NCBI GenBank assembly: GCA_018267825.1
Contig: JAFDXR010000013.1
Span: forward strand, 78,275-142,274
Reading direction: 5' to 3'
Length of the DNA stretch: 64,000 nt
Source of the DNA: Bacteroidota bacterium
GTDB lineage: Bacteria > Bacteroidota > Bacteroidia > B-17B0 > Aurantibacillaceae
In this document: positions 9,006 to 17,356 of the stretch, in pieces
Position numbering within the stretch: position 1 is the stretch's first letter
Layout: each line of letters opens with the position of its first letter
Made by a program: the position numbers and the translations under genes
The notes under the pieces: generated by a model
What the model was told of the DNA's origin: nothing
Databases searched by the model: none
Seen by the model: only the letters and a program-made list of their open reading frames with translations

Positions 9006-10334
9006 ATGACCAACATATTAATCATAGGTGCCGGCCGCTCTACATCCAGTTTAATTACATACATGCTTGAGCATGCTGCCGCAAATCAATGGAAAATAAC
9101 CGTATCGGATGCTGATCTGCAGCTGGCCCAGCAAAAAACCAAAGATTTTGGTCATGTGGCACGTGCTGTGGCATTTGATGTCACCAATGCATCGCTTCGT
9201 GAACAACTTATCGGTGAATCTGATTTTGTGATTTCAATGCTTCCGGCATTTATGCATGGTGATGTGGCCCGCGATTGTGTGAGGCTTGGCAAGCACCTGG
9301 CAACTGCCAGTTATGTGAGTGCTGACATGAGAGCGCTTGATGCGGAAGCTCAATCCAAAAATATTTTGCTTTTAAATGAATGTGGCCTGGATCCGGGTAT
9401 TGATCATGCATCGGCCATGAAAGTGATTCATGAAATACAGGAGAAAGGTGGTATTATAACCGGCTTCAAATCGTACTGCGGCGGCCTGGTGGCACCTGAG
9501 AGCAATGATAACCCATGGGGTTACAAGTTCAGCTGGAATCCGCGCAACGTGGTTCTGGCCGGGCAAAGCACGGCTCAGTATATTGAAAACGGTCAGCTGA
9601 AATTTATTCCTTATAATCGTCTGTTCACACAAACCGATACCATTGAGGTAGAAGGCTACGGTCGTTTTGATGCCTATGCCAACCGCGACAGTATCAGTTA
9701 CCGCGAGCCTTACGGCCTGCAGTCTGTTTCATCCATCTTACGTGGCACATTGCGTATGCCAGGTTATTGCAAAGCCTGGAATGTATTTGTTAAACTTGGT
9801 TTACTGGATGAATCCTACAAAATTCATGATGCCCATAAATTAAGTTATACGGATCTTATTGCCTCTTACCTCCCGAATGGCAATGGCCCGGTAAAAGACA
9901 GGCTGATTGCATTCATGGGTCCGGAAATAGATGCCGATGTTATTGAAAAACTGGAATACCTGGAGCTTTTCAGTCATAAGCCCATCAAAAGAACCGAAGG
10001 CTCCCCTGCCCTGCTGATACAGGATTTACTGGAAGAGAAATGGTTACTGAAACCAGGCGACAAGGATATGATTGTAATGCAGCACCAGTTTGAATATACC
10101 CTGCAGGGTGCTGTTAAAAAATTAAATTCTTCGCTGGTCGTTATCGGTGATGATGAAATTCATACAGCCATGGCAAAAACGGTGGGGCTGCCTCTCGCCA
10201 TTACCATTAAGAATTTTCTGACCGGTAAATTTAAACTCTATGGTGTGCAAATCCCTACTGTAAAAGCCATTTACGAACCTCTTCTGGAAGAGCTTGAAAC
10301 GATGGGAATCTGCTTTATAGAAAAGGAATTATAA
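9006..10334 (+). CDS. saccharopine dehydrogenase-like NAD(P)-dependent oxidoreductase
   Basis: This 442-residue cytoplasmic enzyme has an N-terminal Rossmann domain with the dinucleotide motif GAGRSTSS (residues 8-15) and the DVTN strand end that follows. The C-terminal saccharopine-dehydrogenase domain has the conserved NECGLDPGIDHASAM segment (about 125-139) and the SYCGGLVAPESNDNPWGYKFSW segment that forms the substrate pocket. Family members (LYS9-like) oxidise saccharopine to glutamate and aminoadipic semialdehyde; in bacteria related proteins also act in lysine or polyamine metabolism, so the exact substrate is open. It converges on the histidine kinase gene, overlapping it by 6 nt. Confidence 0.88.
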   Translation: MTNILIIGAGRSTSSLITYMLEHAAANQWKITVSDADLQLAQQKTKDFGHVARAVAFDVTNASLREQLIGESDFVISMLPAFMHGDVARDCVRLGKHLATASYVSADMRALDAEAQSKNILLLNECGLDPGIDHASAMKVIHEIQEKGGIITGFKSYCGGLVAPESNDNPWGYKFSWNPRNVVLAGQSTAQYIENGQLKFIPYNRLFTQTDTIEVEGYGRFDAYANRDSISYREPYGLQSVSSILRGTLRMPGYCKAWNVFVKLGLLDESYKIHDAHKLSYTDLIASYLPNGNGPVKDRLIAFMGPEIDADVIEKLEYLELFSHKPIKRTEGSPALLIQDLLEEKWLLKPGDKDMIVMQHQFEYTLQGAVKKLNSSLVVIGDDEIHTAMAKTVGLPLAITIKNFLTGKFKLYGVQIPTVKAIYEPLLEELETMGICFIEKEL

Positions 10335-11603
10335 GGGTTGGGAAGACAGAAATTCGATATGAATGCTGTGTAACCCGTTCTCATAATTGTAATTGATCTT
10401 GTATCCGTAATAGTCGCAGATTTTTTTCACGATCGATAAGCCGAGGCCCAACGATTCGTTTGATTTTTCGCTATAGAACCGATTGAAGAAATCGCTCACG
10501 GATGCTTTCGGGGCATGTCCTGTATTGGCAATAGTCAGTATGTTTCCCTGGAGTGTAACATGTATGGTTCCGTTGTCAACATTATGCTTAATGGCATTTT
10601 TAATCAGGTTATCAATCAATACTTCAGCCAGGATACTATCCATTTTCACCGTCATATCGCTCATGTAGCTTTCGGCCAGTTTCAGATTTTTGTTCTGCAG
10701 AAAATCAACAAAGAACGAGATTCTTTCCTGAACCAGTTTCGCTACATTGATGTCGTATGTTTTGTTGTATTGGTGGTTCTCGAGTTTACTTAATAAGCTG
10801 AGGCCCTGGTTCAGGGTCACGAGTTTCTGTACTTTTTTCATGGCCACACTCAGCAACTGGGCCTGGTTTTCGGTCAGGTTTTCGTCCTGGAGGCATTGTT
10901 CAATTTTAGTACTGATAACAGCCAAAGGTGTTTGCACTTCATGGGCCATGTTTTCGGTAAACTCTTTCATGGCCTTGTAATCGTCGATCAGGTTTTGAGA
11001 CATCTTGGTTACTTTGGCACTCAGGATACTAAATTCATGCGTAGTGGTTGGAATCGGCTCGATGCGTTTCAGATCGTGAATCTCGAATTTCTCGATATAC
11101 TTAATGAGCTTATCAACTGGTGAAAACAAACGGTAATACACAAAAACGTTAACCAGTACGAGCATCACCAGCATGCCAAGGCCTGTAATGAGCATAATGG
11201 GTAAAATGCTGTCAGCCTGATCCTGGATTTCGTCAATAGTATACTGGATACTGACTCTGTAAAATTTGCCATGATGATTTACATCAAACACTACCATTTC
11301 GGTTGTAAAAGACTCGTCTTCCCACTCCTCTTCTTCCTGAACCGTTTGAAACACCGGTGCCGTATGCTCTATTTTCGCAATAGGTTGTATGCGTATAATA
11401 TCACCGATGTTGTGTTTGAACTCCATGATATTCTCCTGTTTCTGCGACATGCGGATAAAATCCACGCAGTCGGCCAGGAGGTGTTCACGGGTTTCGTTTT
11501 GTATTTTACTGCGAATAAAACTATAGATGGAGTACTCTCCCAGAAAGAGAATAATTACCGAAACAATGGTATTAATGATGATATTTTTGGATACCAGTTT
11601 CAT
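10329..11603 (-). CDS. sensor histidine kinase
   Basis: From the ATG at 11603 the protein has 424 residues; a TTG at 11615 would add four. It has two membrane segments (about 8-28 and 134-157) flanking a periplasmic sensor of about 105 residues with an acidic patch (EEEEWEDE), and then a HAMP-like linker. The phospho-acceptor is His221 in MAHEVQTPL. The C-terminal ATPase domain has an N box (DNLIKNAIKHN), a degenerate G1 box (TIANTGHAP, where DxGxG is usual) and a G2 box (SLGLGLSIVKKI). It starts 8 nt after the regulator's stop codon. Cognate partner and cluster target are inferred from position; the signal is unknown. Confidence 0.93.
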   Translation of the reverse strand: MKLVSKNIIINTIVSVIILFLGEYSIYSFIRSKIQNETREHLLADCVDFIRMSQKQENIMEFKHNIGDIIRIQPIAKIEHTAPVFQTVQEEEEWEDESFTTEMVVFDVNHHGKFYRVSIQYTIDEIQDQADSILPIMLITGLGMLVMLVLVNVFVYYRLFSPVDKLIKYIEKFEIHDLKRIEPIPTTTHEFSILSAKVTKMSQNLIDDYKAMKEFTENMAHEVQTPLAVISTKIEQCLQDENLTENQAQLLSVAMKKVQKLVTLNQGLSLLSKLENHQYNKTYDINVAKLVQERISFFVDFLQNKNLKLAESYMSDMTVKMDSILAEVLIDNLIKNAIKHNVDNGTIHVTLQGNILTIANTGHAPKASVSDFFNRFYSEKSNESLGLGLSIVKKICDYYGYKINYNYENGLHSIHIEFLSSQPL

Positions 11604-11611
11604 GCTTTTCC

Positions 11612-12292
11612 TCAAGCCTGGAATTTATAACCTACGCCGTATACCGAGCGGATATAATCGTTGCACCCGGCCTGCAGCAGCTTTTTGCGAAGGTTTTTAA
11701 TGTGTGTGTAAATAATTTCATTGGATACATCCATGTCGGAGTGACTGCTCCATACACTGAAAGAAATAGCATCTTTCGTAATCACTTTACCGGCGTTGGA
11801 AATGAAGTACATCAGGAGTTCATATTCTTTTTGTGTGAGGGGCAGTGGCTTGTCGTTGACGAGCACAATCTTCTTCACTGTATCTGCTTTGATTTCGAAA
11901 AATTCGATATCGTTATTGCCTTTGAATTTATTACGACGTACCAATGCATTAAGCCTGGCATTGAGTTCCGACATATGAAATGGTTTCACCAGGTAATCGT
12001 CAGCACCGGCATTGAGCGCCTGTACGCGCATATCGAGTTCATCTATGGCGGAAAGAATGATAATACCGGATTCAAATTTTTTACGCTTGATGTGATTGAT
12101 CAGATCCGTTCCATGTCCGTCGGGCAGGCGGAGATCAAGAAGTATGATATCATACTGTTTTTCTGATAATGCTTCCAGTGCATCTGCATAGGTCATAGCA
12201 ATTCTGCATTGATACTGGAAGTGTTCTAGATAGGAAGACACCTCTTCTGCAAGGTTTCTTTCGTCTTCAACAATGAGGATATTAATACGCAT
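11612..12292 (-). CDS. OmpR/PhoB-family response regulator
   Basis: The ATG at 12292 gives 226 residues starting MRINILIVEDE, the correct start of a receiver domain; an upstream TTG-type extension is not needed. The receiver has the acidic pair at 10-11, phospho-acceptor Asp53 in LLDLRLPDG and the late LVKPF lysine. The C-terminal winged-helix DNA-binding domain (about 130-226) has LTQKEYELLMYF and the recognition region YTHIKNLRKKL, and ends YGVGYKF. Such regulators bind tandem direct repeats; three candidate 11-bp repeats lie at 12374-12406, just upstream. It is first gene of the pair with the kinase. Confidence 0.95.
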   Translation of the reverse strand: MRINILIVEDERNLAEEVSSYLEHFQYQCRIAMTYADALEALSEKQYDIILLDLRLPDGHGTDLINHIKRKKFESGIIILSAIDELDMRVQALNAGADDYLVKPFHMSELNARLNALVRRNKFKGNNDIEFFEIKADTVKKIVLVNDKPLPLTQKEYELLMYFISNAGKVITKDAISFSVWSSHSDMDVSNEIIYTHIKNLRKKLLQAGCNDYIRSVYGVGYKFQA

Positions 12293-12373
12293 AACGGTTC
12301 TTTTGGTGAGGTAAATGTATAACAATTACAGAAGATTCAAAACCCCGATAAATACTAATAAAAATCAGGATTT

Positions 12374-12406
12374 CTTCAGTATTACTTCAGTGTTCCTTCA
12401 GGCTTT
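12374..12406 (+). promoter_or_regulatory. three helically phased CTTCAG repeats, candidate response-regulator site
   Basis: CTTCAG occurs at 12374, 12385 and 12396, exactly 11 bp apart, with similar 5-bp spacers (TATTA, TGTTC, GCTTT). OmpR-family regulators such as PmrA bind half-sites with this period. The array lies between the regulator gene and the 12444 cluster, immediately upstream of a weak -7 box (TTATTTTG, 12412-12419), the place expected for an activator. Binding is inferred. Confidence 0.6.
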
Positions 12407-12443
12407 TTTTGTTATTTTGGTACATCTTTAAACCCTCTGATTT

Positions 12444-13250
12444 ATGAAAAAAAATTTACTCATTCTTTCGACTGCTATCCTTGCCGGAGGCATTATTCTT
12501 TTTTCGACACATTCAAATGGTCGTGCTAACTTAGCCGGTGCACCAGGTTATACAACAGGTTCGCCGGGTGATGGTGCCAATTGTACAGATTGCCACGCTG
12601 GTACGGCTGTTTCAGGAGGTACCATTACATCGAACATTCCAGTAACAGGTTATGTGCCTGGCTCAACGTATTCTTTTTCTGCTTCTATCAGCGGAAGTTC
12701 TACCAACAACTACGGTTTCGAAGTGGGTTGTGAAGATTTACTTGGTAATGTTCTCGGAACATTATCGGCTCCCGGTACAGGTGCTAAACTTGTGAGTGGA
12801 AGTAAATTTGTAACACATTCTTCTGCACCAACCGGAACCTCCAAAACATGGACGTTCAGCTGGACAGCTCCGACAAGCAGCACAATCACATCGGTGACAT
12901 TCTATGGCGCATTTAATGTTGGTAACAATGATGGTACACAAAACAACGACGTTACCAAAAACACAAGCGTAACCTACTCTATCAGCACTGAAGGCATTCA
13001 GGAGCAGCAAGCTAAAACAGCTGTTAGTATTTTTCCTAATCCTGTTGTTAACTCGTTACACCTCTCTTCTTCTGAAGAACTGGCAAAAGCCTATATTTAT
13101 ACTTCAGATGGTAAATTGGTAAAAGAAATCAGTGCCGGTGAATTATCATCGAAAGTTATTGATGTTGTGTCGTTACCGAATGGCCACTATTTCCTGATTG
13201 TGAAAGGTGCTCATTCTGCAGCTTCTGCAACAGCATTTATTAAAGAATAA
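12444..13250 (+). CDS. secreted choice-of-anchor V domain protein with haem motif and T9SS sorting domain
   Basis: This 268-residue protein has a signal peptide (about 1-25). A mature N-terminal GAPGYTTGSPGDGANCTDCH segment carries a canonical CTDCH haem-attachment motif at about residues 48-52. A Reeler-like beta domain follows (about 55-180), of the kind called choice-of-anchor V in Bacteroidota, and then a C-terminal T9SS type A domain (IFPNPVVNSLHLSS to the end). It should be displayed on the cell surface, possibly as a haem protein. It is first in the 12444-15654 cluster, facing the two-component system, and is followed by a long hairpin that may separate its expression from the downstream genes. 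Confidence 0.85.
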   Translation: MKKNLLILSTAILAGGIILFSTHSNGRANLAGAPGYTTGSPGDGANCTDCHAGTAVSGGTITSNIPVTGYVPGSTYSFSASISGSSTNNYGFEVGCEDLLGNVLGTLSAPGTGAKLVSGSKFVTHSSAPTGTSKTWTFSWTAPTSSTITSVTFYGAFNVGNNDGTQNNDVTKNTSVTYSISTEGIQEQQAKTAVSIFPNPVVNSLHLSSSEELAKAYIYTSDGKLVKEISAGELSSKVIDVVSLPNGHYFLIVKGAHSAASATAFIKE

Positions 13251-13262
13251 AAACAGGTAAGA

Positions 13263-13315
13263 AGGAAACAAAGTGACAGGCCACTACATGAGATTACCCC
13301 TGCACTTTGTTTCCT
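13263..13315 (+). other. long intergenic stem-loop inside the cytochrome cluster
   Basis: A perfect 13-bp inverted repeat, AGGAAACAAAGTG (13263-13275) and CACTTTGTTTCCT (13303-13315), is extended inside by CAGG/CCTG with one bulged A. No T-run follows, so it is more likely an mRNA-stabilising or processing structure, or a weak terminator, than a standard terminator. Confidence 0.65.
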
Positions 13316-13356
13316 GACACCAAAATAAAATCAGTTAACGTTTATCCGATTCAGAT

Positions 13357-13749
13357 ATGTTTAATTCGAAACCTTACCTGCGATCCCGTCTCGGCATTTT
13401 CTTTGGAGCGGTTCTTTTTACAGGTATTTTCACAAACTGCCAAAATAAGCCCGTTATTCCTGATACACCGGCTATTTCATTTACAACAAACATTCAGCCC
13501 ATTATTGCCTCTTCCTGTAGCGCTGATGGTTGTCACGGTACAATTAATGCCACCTCTCCTTCTCTGCTCACCTACGACGAAGTGATGAGCATTGTAACCG
13601 CCGGTGATGCCCATAAGAGCAAGTTTTACACAGTGAGTGTAAAAAACACGGGCGATGACAGAATGCCAAAGCCTCCGGTTGCTCCCCTTACAGATGAACA
13701 GTTGAAAATGATTTACCTGTGGATTATGCAGGGCGCAAAAAACAATTAA
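13357..13749 (+). CDS. small exported cytochrome c-like protein with CX4CH motif
   Basis: This 130-residue protein has an N-terminal signal (about 1-28); the following Cys may be lipidated, though the preceding FTN is a poor lipobox. A cytochrome-like region reads NIQPIIASSCSADGCHG: the haem motif has four residues between the cysteines (CX4CH) instead of two. A later RMPKPPVAPLTDEQLKMIYLWI segment supplies a candidate Met axial ligand and the C-terminal helix of class I cytochromes. Stretched motifs of this type occur in Bacteroidota proteins; haem loading here is not proven. It is 13 nt upstream of a sister gene. Confidence 0.75.
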   Translation: MFNSKPYLRSRLGIFFGAVLFTGIFTNCQNKPVIPDTPAISFTTNIQPIIASSCSADGCHGTINATSPSLLTYDEVMSIVTAGDAHKSKFYTVSVKNTGDDRMPKPPVAPLTDEQLKMIYLWIMQGAKNN

Positions 13750-13762
13750 TTATTCAGAATCT

Positions 13763-14155
13763 ATGAAGTCTATATTATTTATTTCGGGGGTTTGTGTGTT
13801 ACTGCTCAGCAGTTGCTACAAAGACAAGTACGAAGAATTATACCCTGCTATCGGCTTATCGACAGCATCCTGCGATACAACTGCAGTTCCTTCCTTCAGC
13901 ACTGACATTATGCCTATTTTGAACACCAGCTGTGGTACTACCGATAACTCCTGCCATTCGGCATCTGCTACCAGTGGTACTAACCTCACCACCTGGGCCG
14001 GTGTAAAAATTTCGGCTCATAACGGTTCCCTGGTTGGTGATATTACATTTGATCCAAGCTACAATCCAATGCCAAAAGGAGCCTCTACCAAAATCGACAA
14101 TTGCAGCATCAATAAAATCATTAAATGGGTTAACTCCGGTTACCCGAATAACTAA
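13763..14155 (+). CDS. small lipoprotein, cytochrome c-like with CX6CH motif
   Basis: This 130-residue lipoprotein has a clear lipobox (LLLSSC, Cys at about residue 18). It resembles the upstream gene in layout: a DIMPILNTSC...SCH segment where the two cysteines are separated by six residues (CX6CH), a later PMPKGAS segment that could give the Met ligand, and a C-terminal helix ending KWVNSGY. Two extra cysteines (about 37 and 114) could form a disulfide. The protein should sit in the outer-membrane inner leaflet or on the surface. It is separated by 8 nt from the DUF5777 gene, so these are one transcript. Confidence 0.72.
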   Translation: MKSILFISGVCVLLLSSCYKDKYEELYPAIGLSTASCDTTAVPSFSTDIMPILNTSCGTTDNSCHSASATSGTNLTTWAGVKISAHNGSLVGDITFDPSYNPMPKGASTKIDNCSINKIIKWVNSGYPNN

Positions 14156-14163
14156 TTGCTATT

Positions 14164-15072
14164 ATGAAGAAGTTCCCTGTTTTTTCAAGCTCTTCCAAAC
14201 TTATTGCCAGTTTCCTTTTTGTTATTTCCTGCAATAACCTGGTTTCTCAGGATGACATGTTATCAATGGCTGATAACGGTAAAAAACAAAAAGACTATGT
14301 GTATGCCACATTCAAATCGACGCGTAACATCAACTTCCATACCTGCGAAGTTGTTGGCCGCAGAAGTCTTGATTTTCGCATCTCTCACCGTTTCGGATCT
14401 ATGAACAGCGGCACTTACAATGCCTGGGGCCTAGATCAGACAGCTAACGTGCGCCTGGGGCTTGAATACAGTCCCGACGGACGTTTCATGGTTGGGATCG
14501 GCCGTAGCTCTTACGAAAAAATGACGGATGGTTTTGTGAAATTCAAAATCCTTCGTCAGACATCAGATAACCGGCAACCTGTAACCATTACCTGGTTTTC
14601 ATCCATGTATTGCACCTGGCTGAAAGACGATCAGAAGGCAACAACGGGCATTGACCGTTATGCACACTTCGAGCATCGCCTGTCGTATGTACACCAGCTG
14701 ATCATCGGCCGCAAATTCGGTTCCCGTTTTTCATTACAGGTAGCGCCGGCTTATGTTCACTACAACCTGGTGCAGAAACTCACCGACAAAAATGACCTGT
14801 TCCTGATTACCGGACTGGCCCGTTTCAAAGTAACACAACGTATCGCGCTGACATTTGAATACGCTTATCGCCTAAACAATTACAGCCGCGATAAATTCTA
14901 TGACAGTATGGGGGCCGGTATTGATATAGAAACCGGTGGACACGTATTCCAGGTACATGTTGTAAACTCATTTGGTATGTGCGAAAACCAGTATTTTATG
15001 TATACCAACAGCGCCTGGAACAATGTCGGTATTCGTTTAGGATTTAATATTTCAAGGGTATTTGCTTTATAA
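14164..15072 (+). CDS. DUF5777 family outer-membrane beta-barrel protein
   Basis: This 302-residue protein has an N-terminal export signal (about 1-28), then a periplasmic stretch and repeated amphipathic strands (RSLDFRISHRFGSM, NVRLGLEYSPDGRFMVGIG, ALTFEYAYRLNN). The C-terminal strand ends in hydrophobic/aromatic residues (GFNISRVFAL), as expected of a barrel. YATFKSTRNINFHTCEVVGRRSLDFRI-type N-terminal wording is characteristic of DUF5777, a Bacteroidota family of unknown function often found beside cytochrome-like and YceI genes. Here it lies between the two small haem-motif proteins and yceI, which supports a role in the same envelope pathway. Confidence 0.82.
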   Translation: MKKFPVFSSSSKLIASFLFVISCNNLVSQDDMLSMADNGKKQKDYVYATFKSTRNINFHTCEVVGRRSLDFRISHRFGSMNSGTYNAWGLDQTANVRLGLEYSPDGRFMVGIGRSSYEKMTDGFVKFKILRQTSDNRQPVTITWFSSMYCTWLKDDQKATTGIDRYAHFEHRLSYVHQLIIGRKFGSRFSLQVAPAYVHYNLVQKLTDKNDLFLITGLARFKVTQRIALTFEYAYRLNNYSRDKFYDSMGAGIDIETGGHVFQVHVVNSFGMCENQYFMYTNSAWNNVGIRLGFNISRVFAL

Positions 15073-15093
15073 TCATTTTAAAAAATCAGTCTT

Positions 15094-15654
15094 ATGAAAA
15101 AATTCACACTCACAGGTATTATCATTTTATCTTTCGTTTCGGTATTAAATGCTCAGATTTTCAAAGGGAAATCAGATGCTACCAATATATCTTTCTTCTC
15201 CAAAAACACGATGGAAGATATTTCGGCTTTGAACAAAAATGCAACCATTATGCTGAATACAGCTACTAATGATATCCAGGCTCGTATTACCATGACCTAT
15301 TTCAAATTCAAGAGTGCTCTTATGGAAGAACATTTCAATGAGAACTATGTAGAATCTGAAAAGTATCCTTCAAGTGTATTTATGGGTAAAGTGAACGAAA
15401 AAATTGACTGGACCAAAGATGGCGAGCACGCTGTTACGGTTACAGGTAAATTAACCCTTCACGGTGTGACGAAAGATGTAACCATGACTGGTACCATCAC
15501 TAAAAAAGGAAATGAAATTATCATTGAGTGTAAAAAATTACCGATCCGCCTGGCCGACTACAACATTAAAGTGCCATCACTGTATGTGCAAACCATTGCC
15601 GAAGTAATTGATGTAACGGTAAGCTCTGTGATGGAGCCTTTCGTAAAAAAATAA
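15094..15654 (+). CDS. YceI family periplasmic protein
   Basis: This 186-residue protein has a signal peptide ending near LNAQ (residue 20) and a YceI lipocalin-like barrel. Readable parts are SDATNISFFSKNTMEDISA, EKYPSSVFMGKV and LTLHGVTKDVTMTGT, the last being the family's most conserved strand pair. YceI proteins bind isoprenoid chains or other amphiphiles, so it may carry a quinone or lipid for the cytochrome cluster it closes. It is 21 nt after the DUF5777 gene and ends at a strong terminator. A paralogue lies at 60200. Confidence 0.88.
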   Translation: MKKFTLTGIIILSFVSVLNAQIFKGKSDATNISFFSKNTMEDISALNKNATIMLNTATNDIQARITMTYFKFKSALMEEHFNENYVESEKYPSSVFMGKVNEKIDWTKDGEHAVTVTGKLTLHGVTKDVTMTGTITKKGNEIIIECKKLPIRLADYNIKVPSLYVQTIAEVIDVTVSSVMEPFVKK

Positions 15655-15674
15655 TCACACGGTTATTCAAAATA

Positions 15675-15708
15675 AAAAATCCCCGGAAGATCTTCCGGGG
15701 ATTTTTTT
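15675..15708 (+). terminator. intrinsic terminator of the cytochrome/YceI cluster
   Basis: Stem ATCCCCGGAAGA/TCTTCCGGGGAT (15680-15701) is a near-perfect palindrome followed by T7; the A-run on the other side makes it usable by the converging stress-protein gene. Confidence 0.9.
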
Positions 15709-15729
15709 ATGATATAAATTAAGCAGGTA

Positions 15730-16635
15730 TTAAAAACCCGAGGTTCCCGATAAAATACTGAAGCCTGCATTTTCAGGATGCTCTTCCGGTTTAAAGCTGA
15801 TAACAGGTGCTTTGGAATGATGAATTACCTGCAGGGCATAAGGACCGAGGAAAAATCCACTGATCTCGGCATCCTGGTCGGTCATGATCGCAATCAGGTC
15901 GGCACTTTTACTTTCAGCGTACTTCACTGTAGCAATCGCACGGTTTTTTACTTTATCGATGAGCTCAGTAGAGCAGGATACACCGGCGTCCTTTGCTGCC
16001 ACTTCTACCTGGCGCAGGATCACCTCGAGAGGTCCTTTTTCCTGTGGTTCGTTTTCACCAACAATAGCCACCGCATATACATGTGCCGAGAAAATTTTAG
16101 CAAGTTCCAGTATAGGAACTACTTTTTGGCGTGTATGGCCGGAGGTATCAATTGGCAGAATGATTTTTGTATATCCGAGTCGTTCGGCATATTGGCTCAT
16201 GGTAATAACCGGACAAGGACTCTTGGTTATCACCTTCAGGGCATTACTACCGATGATCAGGTCTTCCCAGGCCGAGTAGCCATGGGTTCCCATAACAATA
16301 ACGCCGGCTTTAATTTCTTTGGCATAGTTTACAATCTCTTTTGTCGGGCTTCCTGAGTTTACCATACAGGTTACTTCCACACCGTGTTCTTTACGGATAT
16401 CGGCAGCAATTTCCTCCAGTTTTTTCTGAACTGTAGCGCTTGCTTCATCAATATTTTCCAGGGTTACAACCGGTTCAAATGCATTGTATTTCTCCCAGTG
16501 GCGGGTGATAATATGCACAAGAAATACTTCACCTTTGCAGTACTGCGCCAGAAAAGCACCATGCTTCAGGGCCAGCATAGAGGTTTCAGAAAAATCGATC
16601 GGAATAACGATCTTTTGAGTGTTTAAGTGTATCAT
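15730..16635 (-). CDS. tandem universal stress protein (two UspA domains)
   Basis: This 301-residue cytoplasmic protein has two Usp domains (about 1-148 and 155-280). The first has the ATP-binding pattern G-x2-G-x9-G-S (GTHGYSAWEDLIIGS), so it probably binds ATP. The second has ILPIDTSGHT at its start but its loop (MTDQDAEISGFFLGPYAL) lacks the full glycine motif, so it may not bind nucleotide. Such tandem proteins respond to stress or low oxygen in other bacteria. It is monocistronic, converging on the cytochrome cluster. Confidence 0.93.
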   Translation of the reverse strand: MIHLNTQKIVIPIDFSETSMLALKHGAFLAQYCKGEVFLVHIITRHWEKYNAFEPVVTLENIDEASATVQKKLEEIAADIRKEHGVEVTCMVNSGSPTKEIVNYAKEIKAGVIVMGTHGYSAWEDLIIGSNALKVITKSPCPVITMSQYAERLGYTKIILPIDTSGHTRQKVVPILELAKIFSAHVYAVAIVGENEPQEKGPLEVILRQVEVAAKDAGVSCSTELIDKVKNRAIATVKYAESKSADLIAIMTDQDAEISGFFLGPYALQVIHHSKAPVISFKPEEHPENAGFSILSGTSGF

Positions 16636-16750
16636 AGGTTTTGGGTTAGACGTTTTGTTTCAAGAAAGGTACAAGTTTAAAACGAAAAATCATAGCATGA
16701 TTCTAATCATTTAAAAAGCTGCCGAATCACATGCCGGTATTCACGTATGA

Positions 16751-17350
16751 TTATACGCAAACCACGTATATAAATGCAAGCCCCAGTAATGAGGTAACCC
16801 CAACCAAACCATGCCTGGTAAGGTGCATATTGAAATTGTAAATAAAACAGACAATAAACATCACAAACAGGCACACAAAAAACAAAGGATACACGCCTAT
16901 ATGAAAATAGTCTTCGCCCTCATAGAAAAGGCGGGCTTTCAGAATTTTTCCGAACAAAAAATCGCGGCCTATCCACACCGCTTCATCCTTTTGCGGCACA
17001 CTGAATAAATTCTCCGTTTTCAGGCTCAGGTCAAGCCCATCCACAGTCTGCAGGTGCACATCACTGATAGACCGCTTTTCGACACCAGGCCTCACAGGTT
17101 CATAGCTGGTGTATAAGCTCTGTACATGCGTTTTCTCCCAATGGCACAAAAAGAAGGCACTCAATACAATGTACGATAAAATAAAAACAAAGAATACATT
17201 AACCCGGTTCAGGTTTTTATAATACGTGGTTTTCTTAAACGCCTGCAATTCCTGCGTTTTGCGCAGTTTTTTAAGCTGTATGAAGTAATATAATTCCTCT
17301 GGCGACAGAGGTATCCGGTTCTTTCTTCTCTCTGCTGAACTCGGTTGCAT
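16751..17350 (-). CDS. three-pass membrane protein of unknown function
   Basis: This 199-residue protein starts with a charged cytoplasmic region that includes a possible coiled coil (about 15-45, LYYFIQLKKLRKTQEL). A membrane segment (about 50-70, VNVFFVFILSYIVLSAFFLC) leads to a periplasmic domain of about 75 residues and two closely spaced membrane segments at 150-172 and 180-198. I do not recognise the family. It lies 6 nt downstream of a glycosyltransferase, which suggests a joint role in envelope glycolipid or cell-surface work, but that is inference. Confidence 0.7.
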   Translation of the reverse strand: MQPSSAERRKNRIPLSPEELYYFIQLKKLRKTQELQAFKKTTYYKNLNRVNVFFVFILSYIVLSAFFLCHWEKTHVQSLYTSYEPVRPGVEKRSISDVHLQTVDGLDLSLKTENLFSVPQKDEAVWIGRDFLFGKILKARLFYEGEDYFHIGVYPLFFVCLFVMFIVCFIYNFNMHLTRHGLVGVTSLLGLAFIYVVCV

Positions 17351-17356
17351 GAATTG

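Noticed and set aside
11604-11615. TTG start at 11615 for the histidine kinase
   Set aside because: An ATG 12 nt downstream gives the same membrane topology; the TTG gains only four residues.
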